Below the pieces are notes generated by a model. That model searched no databases. It was not told where the DNA came from and saw nothing but the letters and a program-made list of their open reading frames with translations. A stretch of 64,000 nt of DNA from Homoserinibacter sp. GY 40078 (GTDB lineage: Bacteria; Actinomycetota; Actinomycetes; Actinomycetales; Microbacteriaceae), in NCBI RefSeq assembly GCF_008017545.1, contig NZ_VRTZ01000001.1, positions 186,001 to 250,000 on the forward strand, read 5' to 3'. Of the stretch, positions 36,158 through 44,269 are shown one piece after another. Each line of letters begins with the position of its first letter. Within the stretch, counting starts at the first letter, position 1. The position numbers and the translations under genes are program-made.

Positions 36158-36235
36158 TACATTCGTGGTATTCGATCCCACGGGATCGGCCGCAGAGCTC
36201 GTCGAGGCGTAGACCTCCGCGCCCCACGAAACGAC

Positions 36236-36271
36236 GAAGCCCCCGTGAATCAGTCCGATTCCGGGGGCTTC
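36236..36271 (-). terminator. Terminator downstream of tRNA-Tyr
   Basis: Perfect 10-bp arms GAAGCCCCCG / CGGGGGCTTC enclose a 16-nt loop, with a T-rich stretch after the stem on the minus strand. It lies 6 bp after the tRNA 3' end. Confidence 0.75.
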
Positions 36272-36277
36272 CGCGTG

Positions 36278-36359
36278 TGGCGAGTGAGGGATTCGAACCC
36301 CCGAAGGCTACGCCGGCTGATTTACAGTCAGATCCCTTTGGCCGCTTGGGTAACTCGCC
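36278..36359 (-). tRNA. tRNA-Tyr(GTA)
   Basis: An 82-nt class II tRNA. The acceptor stem is GGCGAGT/ACTCGCC with discriminator A, the anticodon stem CTGA/TCAG, the anticodon GTA at 36325-36323, a long variable arm as in bacterial tRNA-Tyr, and a T-arm with GGTTCGAATCC. CCA is not encoded. Confidence 0.95.
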
Positions 36360-36466
36360 ATGTGCGCGCCCGGCCGGTGTAGTCACCGACCGGATGCGCC
36401 ACACAAGAATACAAGGTCCGGAGCGTCCCCGAGACCACAGCCCGCTCCGCGCGGAAGCACGCTCGG

Positions 36467-36472
36467 TAGACT
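36467..36472 (+). promoter_or_regulatory. -10 element for LacI-type regulator gene
   Basis: TAGACT lies 28 nt before the GTG at 36501. Here the transcript carries a short leader containing AGGAGG, unlike the leaderless genes nearby. Confidence 0.45.
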
Positions 36473-36500
36473 GCGGGCAACATCCAGCGCAGGAGGACGC

Positions 36501-37514
36501 GTGGCCGGCATCCACGAGGTGGCACGGCTCGCGGGTGTTTCCGCGGCGACCGTCTCTCGGGCACTGTCCGGCCGAGGCGCCGTCTCGGCGGCCACCCGGG
36601 AGCGAGTCCAGGCAGCCGCGACGCAGCTCGGATACGTCGTCTCATCGAGCGCATCCGGCCTCGCCACCGGCCGCACCCGCAACGTCGGCGTCGTGATCCC
36701 GTTCCTCAATCGCTGGTTCTACAGCGCCGTGATCGAGGGGGCGGAATCGGCGCTCCTCGAGCAGGGCTACGACCTCACCCTGTACAACCTCGGCGGCAGC
36801 GCCGACGAACGTCGGCTCGTGTTCGAGCACTTCCTGCTGCGCAAGCGGGTCGATGCGGTCATCGCGATCTCGCTCGAGCTCACGCCCGCCGAGGTGGAGC
36901 GGCTCATCGCCCTCGACAAGCCCATCGTCGGGGTCGGCGGCCCGCTCGCCGGCGTGCGCACCCTCAGCCTCGACGATGAGCAACTCGGCCGCATCGCCAC
37001 CGAGCACCTGCTCTCTCTCGGGCACACCGCCATCGCCCACATCGGCGGTGACGCCCTCGAGATGGACTTCCACCTGCCCACCCATCGCCGCCACGGATAC
37101 GAGACCGCGATGCGCGCCGCCGGCCTCGACCCGGCGGAGAGCCGGTTCCACGCCGCCGACTTCACGATCCCCGGCGGACACCGCGCCGCGACCCAGCTGC
37201 TCGCCGACCCCACCGCGCGACCGACGGCGATCTTCGCGGCATCCGACGAGATGGCGATCGGCGCGATCCTCGCCGCGCGCGACCTGGGACTCGACGTGCC
37301 CGGCGACGTCTCGGTGATCGGCATCGACGACCACGAGCTGGCCGGGTTCTTCGGCCTCACGACGATCGCGCAGTTCCCGGCGCTCCAGGGGCGGATGGCG
37401 GTGCAGGTGCTCATGGACGAGTTGCACCCCGACCCGCGCACGTCCCGCAGCCTCAACACCGAGCTGCCGCACGAGCTCGTGGTGCGATCGAGCACCGCGG
37501 CGCCCCGCGGTTAG
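36501..37514 (+). CDS. LacI-family transcriptional regulator
   Basis: A 337-residue regulator. The helix-turn-helix is IHEVARLAGVSAATVSRALS at the very N-terminus. The effector domain has IPFLNRWFYSAVIEGAE, the GHTAIAHIGG segment and AASDEMAIGAILAARDLG. GTG at 36501 follows AGGAGG with ideal spacing; longer in-frame starts run into the tRNA. No sugar operon is adjacent, so its targets are elsewhere. The operator at 1293-1306 is one candidate but is only a guess. Its stop overlaps the convergent transglycosylase-like gene. Confidence 0.9.
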   Translation: MAGIHEVARLAGVSAATVSRALSGRGAVSAATRERVQAAATQLGYVVSSSASGLATGRTRNVGVVIPFLNRWFYSAVIEGAESALLEQGYDLTLYNLGGSADERRLVFEHFLLRKRVDAVIAISLELTPAEVERLIALDKPIVGVGGPLAGVRTLSLDDEQLGRIATEHLLSLGHTAIAHIGGDALEMDFHLPTHRRHGYETAMRAAGLDPAESRFHAADFTIPGGHRAATQLLADPTARPTAIFAASDEMAIGAILAARDLGLDVPGDVSVIGIDDHELAGFFGLTTIAQFPALQGRMAVQVLMDELHPDPRTSRSLNTELPHELVVRSSTAAPRG

Positions 37515-38296
37515 CTCGACGGCGACGCCAACGCTTCCGCGGCGTCCTCCGTGTAGCGGATCGCGTACTGCGCGACCGTGCCGAGGTACACCTCCGGCGC
37601 GTTGTACGAGCGGATGCCCGCGCGCCAGCCGTCCTCCGTGTCGAACGCGGTGCTCGCCCGGCAGAGATAGTTCGCGGCTGAGAGCGCCGCGTCGAACACG
37701 TTCTGCGGATCCTCCACGCCGTCCCCGCCACCATCGACGTGCCAGTTGCGCCACGCCTCCGGGATTAGCTGCATGGGACCCACGGCGCGATCCGCGTCCG
37801 GGTCGCCGTCGATCTCGCCGTCGTCGCTGTCGGGCACGAGCGCTACGCCCTCGCCGTCGAGCGCGACGCCGAAGATCGGCGGGACGGCCGTGCCGCCCTC
37901 GTCGAGACTCGAGCCGTCATGCCGCCCGTGGTCGGATTCGGTCGCACCGATACCGGCGAGGGTCTCCCACCCGAGCCCGCACTCGGGCATCTCGCGGGCC
38001 TTCGCGATCGCGGCCCCCGCGTACGCGGCGAGCGCGACCTCGGGGATGCCCGTCACCGCCGCCACCTCGGCCACCCACTCGGCATCCGCGAGCCCTGTGA
38101 TCCCGGGACCGGATCGCGGATCCGCCGCAACCGGCGGCTCGGCCGGCGGCGCCCAGCTGGGCAGCGGCTCCGGTTCGGAGAAGATGCCACCCCCTCCCGC
38201 GCGCGGCGCAAGGAAGACCGCGATCGCGACCACGACGACCGCGAGCCCCGCCACCACAGCGGCGACGATCGCGAGAGGACGCAGGACGGCACGCAT
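37511..38296 (-). CDS. Lytic transglycosylase-like cell-wall protein
   Basis: A 261-residue membrane-anchored protein. One N-terminal helix (about 9-30) is followed by a Pro-rich linker and a lysozyme-like domain (about 70-255). [16 protein letters not shown] carries the probable catalytic Glu, and [17 protein letters not shown] and ANYLCRAS are further domain marks, as in MltB-like transglycosylases. It cuts peptidoglycan glycan strands. The divergent yajQ start is only 22 bp away, with overlapping -10 elements between. The stop overlaps that of the convergent LacI gene. Confidence 0.82.
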   Translation of the reverse strand: MRAVLRPLAIVAAVVAGLAVVVVAIAVFLAPRAGGGGIFSEPEPLPSWAPPAEPPVAADPRSGPGITGLADAEWVAEVAAVTGIPEVALAAYAGAAIAKAREMPECGLGWETLAGIGATESDHGRHDGSSLDEGGTAVPPIFGVALDGEGVALVPDSDDGEIDGDPDADRAVGPMQLIPEAWRNWHVDGGGDGVEDPQNVFDAALSAANYLCRASTAFDTEDGWRAGIRSYNAPEVYLGTVAQYAIRYTEDAAEALASPSS

Positions 38297-38303
38297 CAGT
38301 CAG

Positions 38304-38312
38304 ACCTACCAT
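38304..38312. promoter_or_regulatory. Overlapping divergent -10 elements
   Basis: TACCAT (38307-38312, plus) ends 6 nt before the yajQ ATG at 38319. On the minus strand TAGGTC (38309-38304) ends 7 nt before the ATG of the transglycosylase-like gene at 38296. The two hexamers share 38307-38309. Confidence 0.45.
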
Positions 38313-38318
38313 GGCCAC

Positions 38319-38807
38319 ATGGCAGATTCCTCTTTCGACATCGTCAGCAAGGTCGACACGATGGAGGTGCAGAACGCCCTCAGCCAGGCCCAGAAGGAGA
38401 TCGCGCAGCGCTACGACTTCAAGAACGTGGGCGCGTCGATCGAGTTCTCGGGCGAGAAGATCCTCATGAAGGCGGCCTCCGAGGATCGCGTGAAGGCGGT
38501 GCTCGACGTGTTCGAGCAGAAGCTCATCAAGCGCAGCATCTCGTTGCGCTCGCTCGACGCGGGCGACCCCTTCGCCTCCGGCAAGGAGTACCGCATCGAG
38601 GCGCGCATGAAGGAAGGCATCAGCTCCGACGACGCGAAGAAGATCTCGAAGATCATCCGCGACGAGGCGCCGAAGTCGATCAAGTCGCAGATCCAGGGCG
38701 ACGAGCTGCGCGTGCAGTCGAAGAGCCGCGACGACCTGCAGGCGACCATCGCGCTGCTGAAGGGCAAGGACCTCGATGTCGCCCTGCAGTTCGTGAACTT
38801 CCGCTAG
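38319..38807 (+). CDS. YajQ-family nucleotide-binding protein
   Basis: A 162-residue protein that starts [20 protein letters not shown]. It has the typical RYDFK motif, [13 protein letters not shown] and the C-terminal [11 protein letters not shown]. Two ferredoxin-like RRM folds are expected. In some bacteria YajQ binds cyclic di-GMP or nucleic acid; its role in actinobacteria is unclear. Length is exactly that of the family. A leaderless start at 38319 is predicted from the TACCAT element. Confidence 0.94.
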   Translation: MADSSFDIVSKVDTMEVQNALSQAQKEIAQRYDFKNVGASIEFSGEKILMKAASEDRVKAVLDVFEQKLIKRSISLRSLDAGDPFASGKEYRIEARMKEGISSDDAKKISKIIRDEAPKSIKSQIQGDELRVQSKSRDDLQATIALLKGKDLDVALQFVNFR

Positions 38808-39304
38808 AGGTTCATCTCGGCCCAGGCGGCGATCGCCGGGTAGCGCGAATACGCCTCGTCCTCCTCGAACGGCTGACCTTCCGGCTCCGCATCCGGATCG
38901 GGCCCGTCGTCCGAGAACTCGAGCTCGCGCTCCTCCAGCAGGTCGAGCACCACGTATTCGAGCTCCTCGTTCTCCAGTTCGGTGGTGTCGAAGTAGGCGA
39001 CGAGCCCGTGCGGGTCACGGGCGGCCTGCTCGACCGCATCCGCTCCCTTGCCGATCAACCACGACCGGAAATAGTGGAACGAGTCGTCGCCCATGCCGCC
39101 CTGCGCCACGAAGCCGGCGGCCCAGACGTCCCAGGTGCCCAGGCGCACCAGCTGCCGCCGGTACTCGGCGCGGAACGAGATGAGCTCGTCGTCCGAAAGA
39201 TCTTCCAGCACCCCGCCCAGGGCTCCCGCGTCCGCGGACGGATCCTGCGGTGAGCGCCCGTCGCGGGCCTGATCGATGAGCTCGAAGAAGCGATTCTGGT
39301 TCAC
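38804..39304 (-). CDS. DUF4240 domain protein
   Basis: A 166-residue acidic cytoplasmic protein. It starts [15 protein letters not shown] and has [20 protein letters not shown] and [12 protein letters not shown], the marks of DUF4240. The function of this family is unknown. The GTG at 39304 has the -10 hexamer TAGCAT ending 6 nt upstream. Its stop overlaps the yajQ stop by 4 bp; the two genes are convergent. Confidence 0.85.
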   Translation of the reverse strand: MNQNRFFELIDQARDGRSPQDPSADAGALGGVLEDLSDDELISFRAEYRRQLVRLGTWDVWAAGFVAQGGMGDDSFHYFRSWLIGKGADAVEQAARDPHGLVAYFDTTELENEELEYVVLDLLEERELEFSDDGPDPDAEPEGQPFEEDEAYSRYPAIAAWAEMNL

Positions 39305-39310
39305 TCTCGG

Positions 39311-39316
39311 ATGCTA
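39311..39316 (-). promoter_or_regulatory. -10 element for leaderless DUF4240 gene
   Basis: TAGCAT on the minus strand ends 6 nt before the GTG at 39304. Confidence 0.5.
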
Positions 39317-39384
39317 ACGCCGACCTGCGACGGCGGCTCGACCCCACCGGACGCTCCATCATGGCGCGGCGCACTCCGACACGA

Positions 39385-39390
39385 CAGACT
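39385..39390 (+). promoter_or_regulatory. -10 element for leaderless cls
   Basis: CAGACT ends exactly 6 nt before the GTG at 39397. This favours that GTG over the in-frame ATG at 39361. Confidence 0.4.
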
Positions 39391-39396
39391 GATCCC

Positions 39397-40866
39397 GTGG
39401 ACGAACAGCTCATCGCCTGGCTTTCGCTCGCGACGCTCGTCGGGCTGCTGCTGATCGACCTGGGGGTGCGCATCACGGCGCTCATCGTCGTGCCCCGCAA
39501 CCGCCGCCCGCAGACGGCGACCGCCTGGCTGCTCGCGATCTTCTTCATCCCCTACTTCGGCATCCTGTTCTTCCTGATGTTCGGCAGCGCGCGGCTGCCG
39601 AAGGGTCGCCGCCGGAAGCAGCGCGAGATCAACGAGTACATCCTCGAGACGACCGAGGGCATCGACCTCGTGCGCAAGGACCCGAGCTGGCCGGAGTGGC
39701 TGGAACCGCTCGTCGAACTGAACCGCACACTCGGCTCGATGCCGCTCGTCGGCGGCAACACGGCGCGGATGTGGTCGGACAACCAGGAGTCGCTCGATGC
39801 CATGGTCGACGAGATCCGTCAGGCGAAGCGGGTCGTGCACGTCGAGTTCTACATCCTCTCGCTGGACGAGACCACGCGACCGTTCTTCGAAGCGCTCGCC
39901 GAGGTCCGCGCCCGCGGGGTGAAGGTGCGGGTGCTGCTCGACCATCTCGGCAACTTCCAGTACCCCGGATACCGCCGGACGAAGAAGTTCCTCACCGAGG
40001 CCGGGATCGAGTGGCACCTGATGCTGCCGCTGCAGCCGTTCAAGCGGAAGTTCCAGCGACCCGACCTGCGCAACCACCGCAAGCTCGTGGTCATCGACGG
40101 CGAGATCGCCTTCACCGGATCCCTCAACGTCATCGAGACGCCGTACCAGCGCAAGAAGAACCACAAGCGCGGGCTGCACTGGAAGGACTATTGGGCGAGG
40201 TTCGAGGGGCCGGTTGTCGCCGGGATCGACGCCGTGTTCGTGACCGACTGGTACTCCGAGACCGACGAACTGCTCGTGCGGGAGTCCGCACCGGTGCGCA
40301 CCATGGGCGACGGCGATATCGACTGCCAGGTGGTGCCGAGCGGTCCCGGGTTCTCGGTTGAGAACAACCTGCGCCTGTTCAACTCGCTCGTCTACAACGC
40401 GCAACGGCGCATCGTGCTCGTGAGCCCCTACTTCGTGCCCGACGACTCGATGCTCTACGCCGTGACGACCGCCGCGCAGTCGGGGTTGCACGTCGAGCTG
40501 TTCGTCTCCGAGATCGGCGACCAGTTCATGGTGTACCACGCGCAGCGCAGCTACTACGAGGCTCTGCTGAAGGCGGGGGTGAAGATCTACCTCTTCCCCG
40601 CGCCGACGATCCTGCACGCGAAGCACATGACCTTCGACGACGAGGTCGCGATCATCGGATCGAGCAATATGGACATGCGCTCGTTCACCCTCGACCTCGA
40701 GATCTCGGTCATGGTGCACGGCGGGTCGTTCCTCGCCGGGCTGCGCGAGGTGGAGGACTCCTACCGTGCCGTCAGCCGCGAGCTGACTCTCGAGGAATGG
40801 CAGAGACGCTCATTCGGCACCCAGACCCTCGACAACCTGATGCGCCTCACCGCCGGCCTCCAATAA
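39397..40866 (+). CDS. cls: Cardiolipin synthase (PLD superfamily)
   Basis: A 489-residue membrane enzyme. Two N-terminal helices form the PLDc_N region, with FFIPYFGILFFLMFG. Two PLD motifs follow, NHRKLVVID...GSLN and LHAKHMTFD...GSSN, each matching HxKx4D. It joins phospholipids to form cardiolipin. The GTG start at 39397 is chosen from the -10 spacing; a 12-residue longer form from ATG 39361 is possible. The gene is convergent with the ferredoxin reductase gene; a hairpin and a G-tract lie between. Confidence 0.92.
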   Translation: MDEQLIAWLSLATLVGLLLIDLGVRITALIVVPRNRRPQTATAWLLAIFFIPYFGILFFLMFGSARLPKGRRRKQREINEYILETTEGIDLVRKDPSWPEWLEPLVELNRTLGSMPLVGGNTARMWSDNQESLDAMVDEIRQAKRVVHVEFYILSLDETTRPFFEALAEVRARGVKVRVLLDHLGNFQYPGYRRTKKFLTEAGIEWHLMLPLQPFKRKFQRPDLRNHRKLVVIDGEIAFTGSLNVIETPYQRKKNHKRGLHWKDYWARFEGPVVAGIDAVFVTDWYSETDELLVRESAPVRTMGDGDIDCQVVPSGPGFSVENNLRLFNSLVYNAQRRIVLVSPYFVPDDSMLYAVTTAAQSGLHVELFVSEIGDQFMVYHAQRSYYEALLKAGVKIYLFPAPTILHAKHMTFDDEVAIIGSSNMDMRSFTLDLEISVMVHGGSFLAGLREVEDSYRAVSRELTLEEWQRRSFGTQTLDNLMRLTAGLQ

Positions 40867-40867
40867 C

Positions 40868-40932
40868 CCCGCGAGATGTCGAAAAGTGCGGGTTTCGGCC
40901 CGCGAGATGTGCAGATATGGACATCTCGCGGG
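40868..40932. repeat. Intergenic inverted-repeat element 1 (two direct, one inverted copy)
   Basis: CCCGCGAGATGT occurs at 40868-40879 and 40899-40910 and, inverted, at 40921-40932. The second and third copies form a perfect 12-bp hairpin with a 10-nt loop. It lies directly after cls in a convergent gap and may act as a bidirectional terminator, but no T-tract is present. Confidence 0.8.
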
Positions 40933-40934
40933 AT

Positions 40935-40952
40935 GGGGCGGGGCGGGGCGGG
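40935..40952 (+). other. G-quadruplex-capable tract
   Basis: Four G-runs (GGGG, GGGG, GGGG, GGG) are separated by single C residues and end at the stop codon of the opposite-strand ferredoxin reductase gene. The tract meets the usual G4 pattern on the plus strand. Confidence 0.6.
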
Positions 40953-42299
40953 TCAGGGGCGGGAGACGCGGACCATGTCGTCGCGGGGGACGACCTTGAT
41001 GCGGGCGCGACCCTCGGGCTCGCCGAGCGCGATCTCGTGGGCGTCGAGGCGGTGCCAACCTTCGAGGTCCGTGTACTCGACACCTCGCTCATCGAGTAGC
41101 CGCACCACGGCGTCCTCGTCGGGCTCCGCCGGGCTCCACCAGCTCGCCTGATCCTTCACGAGGTGCGAGATGGTCTCCATCGCATCCGACTTGGTGTGCC
41201 CGATGAGACCCACGGGCCCACGCTTGATCCATCCGGTCGCGTACACGCCCGGCACGATGTTGTTGTCCTTGTCGAGCGCCTGGCCCTCGTGGTTGGGGAT
41301 CACGCCGTGCTTCTTGTCGAACGGGATGCCCGGCAACGGCGAGCCGAAGTAGCCGATCGCCCGGTACACGGCCTGCACCGGCACCTCGCGGATCTCTCCC
41401 GTGCCGCGCACGCCGCCCTCGCCATCCGGCTCAGTGCGCTCGTACCGAAACGCGGTCACGCCGTTCTCGTCGCCGAGCACCTCGAGCGGCTTCGCATAGA
41501 AGTGCAGATGCAGTCGCCGCGACGCGGCCCCCACCTCGCGCTGACGCCACTGGCCGAGCACGCGATCGATCACCAGCACCTGCTTGTTCGACTCGATCGC
41601 GCGGCGTGAGGCCTCGTCGTAGTCGAAGTCCTCGTCGTAGACGATCATGTCGACGTCGCGCAGCTCGCCGAGCTCGCGCAGCTCGAGCGGGGTGAACTTC
41701 ACCTGCATCGGTCCGCGGCGGCCGAACACGTGCACGTCGGTCACCGGTGACGCCTGCAGCCCCTCGTAGACGTTCGCGGGGATCTCGGTGGGAAGCAGAT
41801 CCTCCGGATGCTTCGCCAGGATGCGCGCTACGTCGAGCGCGACGTTTCCGTTGCCGACGACCGCCACCGACTCTGCCTCGAGCGGCCAGGTGCGGGGGAA
41901 GTCCGGGTGCCCGTCGTACCAGCTCACGAACTCCGCGGCGCCGTAGCTGCCGGGGAGGTCGATCCCGGGGATGTCGAGCGATGCGTCGCGCACGGCACCG
42001 GTCGCGAAGATGACCGCGTGATAGTGGTGCTTGAGGTCGTCGAGGGTGATGTCACGCCCGTACAGCACATTGCCGAAGATGCGGATGTCGCCCCGGTCGA
42101 GCACTTCGCGCAGGGCCGTGATGATGCCCTTGATGCGCGGGTGATCGGGCGCGACACCGTAGCGGACGAGGCCATACGGCGCGGGCAGCTGCTCGAACAG
42201 GTCGATCGAGACGTCGAACGAGCGCTCGTGCTTCAGCAGGATGTCGGCGGCGTAGACACCGGCGGGGCCGGCGCCCACGATGGCGAGGCGGAGCTTCAT
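40953..42299 (-). CDS. fprA: Ferredoxin/adrenodoxin-type NADP+ reductase
   Basis: A 448-residue flavoprotein of the FprA/adrenodoxin reductase family. The FAD site is LAIVGAGPAGVYAADILL, then PYGLVRYGVAPDHPRIK. The NADP site is VAVVGNGNVALDVARIL. It ends with GVYATGWIKRGPVGLIGHTK. It exchanges electrons between NADP(H) and ferredoxin, feeding P450s or other redox enzymes. It is a single gene, downstream of which lies a G4-capable tract. ATG at 42299, with AAAGGA about 10 nt upstream. Confidence 0.93.
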   Translation of the reverse strand: MKLRLAIVGAGPAGVYAADILLKHERSFDVSIDLFEQLPAPYGLVRYGVAPDHPRIKGIITALREVLDRGDIRIFGNVLYGRDITLDDLKHHYHAVIFATGAVRDASLDIPGIDLPGSYGAAEFVSWYDGHPDFPRTWPLEAESVAVVGNGNVALDVARILAKHPEDLLPTEIPANVYEGLQASPVTDVHVFGRRGPMQVKFTPLELRELGELRDVDMIVYDEDFDYDEASRRAIESNKQVLVIDRVLGQWRQREVGAASRRLHLHFYAKPLEVLGDENGVTAFRYERTEPDGEGGVRGTGEIREVPVQAVYRAIGYFGSPLPGIPFDKKHGVIPNHEGQALDKDNNIVPGVYATGWIKRGPVGLIGHTKSDAMETISHLVKDQASWWSPAEPDEDAVVRLLDERGVEYTDLEGWHRLDAHEIALGEPEGRARIKVVPRDDMVRVSRP

Positions 42300-42355
42300 G
42301 CGGGAGTGGGTCCTTTCGTGTGCGCCGGGGGGCGCGGCGATGCGTCGAGCCGCAG

Positions 42356-43414
42356 CTAGCTGGAGCGCTCGACGATCGCCTGGGCGAAACGGGTGAGGGA
42401 CTTCTTGACCGGTCCCTGCGGCAGAGGTGCGAGAGCAGCAACCGCGGCATCCGACCAGCGGTTCGCTTCCGCGAGCGTGGCCGCGGTGACGGGGTGGTCG
42501 CGTAGCTCGGCGACCGCGGCGGCGAACACGGCCGGGTCATCGGCGGCGGCGCCCTCTTCCAGGCGCTCCACGAGTGCTGCGGCCGCGGCATCGGTCTCGG
42601 CCTCGCGGCGCAGGTAGAGCAGCGGCAACGTGGGCACGCCCGCTCGCAGATCGGTTCCCGCCTGCTTGCCGGTCTCCTCGATGGCCGTCGAGAGATCGAT
42701 GACGTCGTCGATCAGTTGGAACGCGACGCCGATCCGCTCACCGAACTCCTCGACGGCCGGCTGGTAGGCCTCGTCGGCGTGCGAGAACACGACGCCCACG
42801 ACCGCCGCGCACGAGATGAGCGAGCCGGTCTTGTCCGAGAGCACCTGCAGGTAGTGCTCGATCGGATCCTCGTCGGGGCGGGGCCCGACCGTCTCGTGCA
42901 GCTGCCCGAGGCAGAGGCGTTCGAACACGTTCGCCTGCAGAGTCAGGGCGCGCTCGCCGAGCGTCGCGATGAGCTTCGAGGCACGCGCGAACAGGAGGTC
43001 GCCCGTGAGGATCGCGACCGAGTTGCCCCACACGGTCTGCGCGCTCGGCACTCCCCGCCGGACCTGAGCGTCGTCCATGACGTCGTCGTGGTAGAGCGAG
43101 GCCACATGGGTGATCTCGACCGCCTGTGCAGCGCGCACCACCTCGTCGGTGATGCCCTCACCGAGCTGGGCGGTCAGCAGGGCGAGCACGGGGCGCACCC
43201 GCTTGCCGCCGGCGTCCATGAGGTAGCGGCTCGTGGCATCCGCGATGTCATCGGCGAACGCCAGCTGCTCGGCGAGCCCCGCCTCGACCCGTTCGAGTCC
43301 CGCCTCGATAGCGCGGGCGAAGCCGCGTTCCTCGCCCGAGGCGAAGAGCGCGTCGCCGAGTCCCAGCGAGGCGCCGAGAGTCCGGCGTCGAGCGAGCGAG
43401 TTGGTCGGGGTCAC
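42356..43414 (-). CDS. Polyprenyl diphosphate synthase (menaquinone side chain)
   Basis: A 352-residue trans-isoprenyl diphosphate synthase. It has GGKRVRP, the first Asp-rich motif in LYHDDVMDDAQVRRG, the conserved DKTGSLI and the second motif in FQLIDDVIDLS. It elongates farnesyl or geranylgeranyl diphosphate to the long chain that MenA attaches. Its position next to menG supports a hepta- to undecaprenyl quinone role. The GTG at 43414 keeps the gene clear of menG; longer forms would overlap that gene. Confidence 0.9.
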   Translation of the reverse strand: MTPTNSLARRRTLGASLGLGDALFASGEERGFARAIEAGLERVEAGLAEQLAFADDIADATSRYLMDAGGKRVRPVLALLTAQLGEGITDEVVRAAQAVEITHVASLYHDDVMDDAQVRRGVPSAQTVWGNSVAILTGDLLFARASKLIATLGERALTLQANVFERLCLGQLHETVGPRPDEDPIEHYLQVLSDKTGSLISCAAVVGVVFSHADEAYQPAVEEFGERIGVAFQLIDDVIDLSTAIEETGKQAGTDLRAGVPTLPLLYLRREAETDAAAAALVERLEEGAAADDPAVFAAAVAELRDHPVTAATLAEANRWSDAAVAALAPLPQGPVKKSLTRFAQAIVERSS

Positions 43415-43433
43415 GATGGGCCGATCTGTGGTG

Positions 43434-44186
43434 TCAGGTGGTCGTGCGCGGAGCGCGACGGCGGGCGGCGGAGGCGCGGGTGGCCGCATCGGCCGGCTTG
43501 CGCCCCCGGTGCAGGGCGACGACGCCCCCCGTGAGGTTGCGGTAGGCGACTCGGGTGAACCCGGCGCCGCGGATCCAGCGGCTCAGCTCCTGCTGATCCG
43601 GCCACTGCTCGATGGATTCCATGAGGTACCGGTAGGCGTCGGGGTTGGTGCTCGCGAGCTTCGCGACGACGGGCATGCCGAGCTTCATCCACGCGTCGTA
43701 GCCGAGCCGCATGACGGGGTTGCCGGGGTGCGAGAACTCGCACACCACGAGGCGCCCGCCGGGCTTCAGCACGCGATACATCTCGGCGAGCGCGGTGAGC
43801 GGATGGGCGATGTTGCGCAGCCCGAAACTGATGGTGACGGCGTCGAACTCCTCGTCGCCGAACGGGAGCTTCTCGGCGTCGGCCTCGACGAACTCGATGT
43901 CGGGCTGGCGACGGCGCCCTTCGGCGATCATGCCGGGCGAGAAATCGGCTGCGATGACCCGCGCACCGGACTTCGCGATGGCCGCGGATGACGTGCCGGT
44001 ACCGGCCGCGATGTCGAGGATGCGCTCACCCGGCTCGGGGGCGATCGCCTTGACCGTCGCAATGCGCCAGAGCACCGAATTGCCGACCGAGAGGATGTCG
44101 TTGGTGCGGTCGTACCCGCGCGCGACGTCGCTGAACATGCCGGAGACGTCCTCCGGCCTTTTGTCCATATCCGCCCTGTTCACCAC
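43434..44186 (-). CDS. menG: Demethylmenaquinone methyltransferase
   Basis: A 250-residue SAM-dependent methyltransferase of the UbiE/MenG family. It has VARGYDRTNDILSVG, motif I in ILDIAAGTGTSS, SFGLRNI, and the late FEFSHP-like CEFSHPGNPVM. It methylates demethylmenaquinone, the last step of the pathway. Two adjacent GTG codons (44186 and 44183) can start it; a TAGGAT hexamer ends 5 or 8 nt upstream, respectively. Divergent from menF. Confidence 0.94.
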   Translation of the reverse strand: MVNRADMDKRPEDVSGMFSDVARGYDRTNDILSVGNSVLWRIATVKAIAPEPGERILDIAAGTGTSSAAIAKSGARVIAADFSPGMIAEGRRRQPDIEFVEADAEKLPFGDEEFDAVTISFGLRNIAHPLTALAEMYRVLKPGGRLVVCEFSHPGNPVMRLGYDAWMKLGMPVVAKLASTNPDAYRYLMESIEQWPDQQELSRWIRGAGFTRVAYRNLTGGVVALHRGRKPADAATRASAARRRAPRTTT

Positions 44187-44191
44187 GGGCC

Positions 44192-44197
44192 ATCCTA
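44192..44197 (-). promoter_or_regulatory. -10 element for menG
   Basis: TAGGAT on the minus strand ends 5 nt before the first GTG and 8 nt before the second. Confidence 0.45.
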
Positions 44198-44257
44198 TCC
44201 GGGCCGTATGCCGAGGGGCCGGGCCGTTGGGCCCCGCTGCCCGTCCCCCGCCCGGCT

Positions 44258-44263
44258 TAGGCT
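44258..44263 (+). promoter_or_regulatory. -10 element for leaderless menF
   Basis: TAGGCT ends 6 nt before the GTG at 44270. Confidence 0.5.
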
Positions 44264-44269
44264 GGTGGG

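Noticed and set aside
36278-36359. tRNA-Tyr as an integration site
   Set aside because: No integrase and no duplicated tRNA end were seen within the window.
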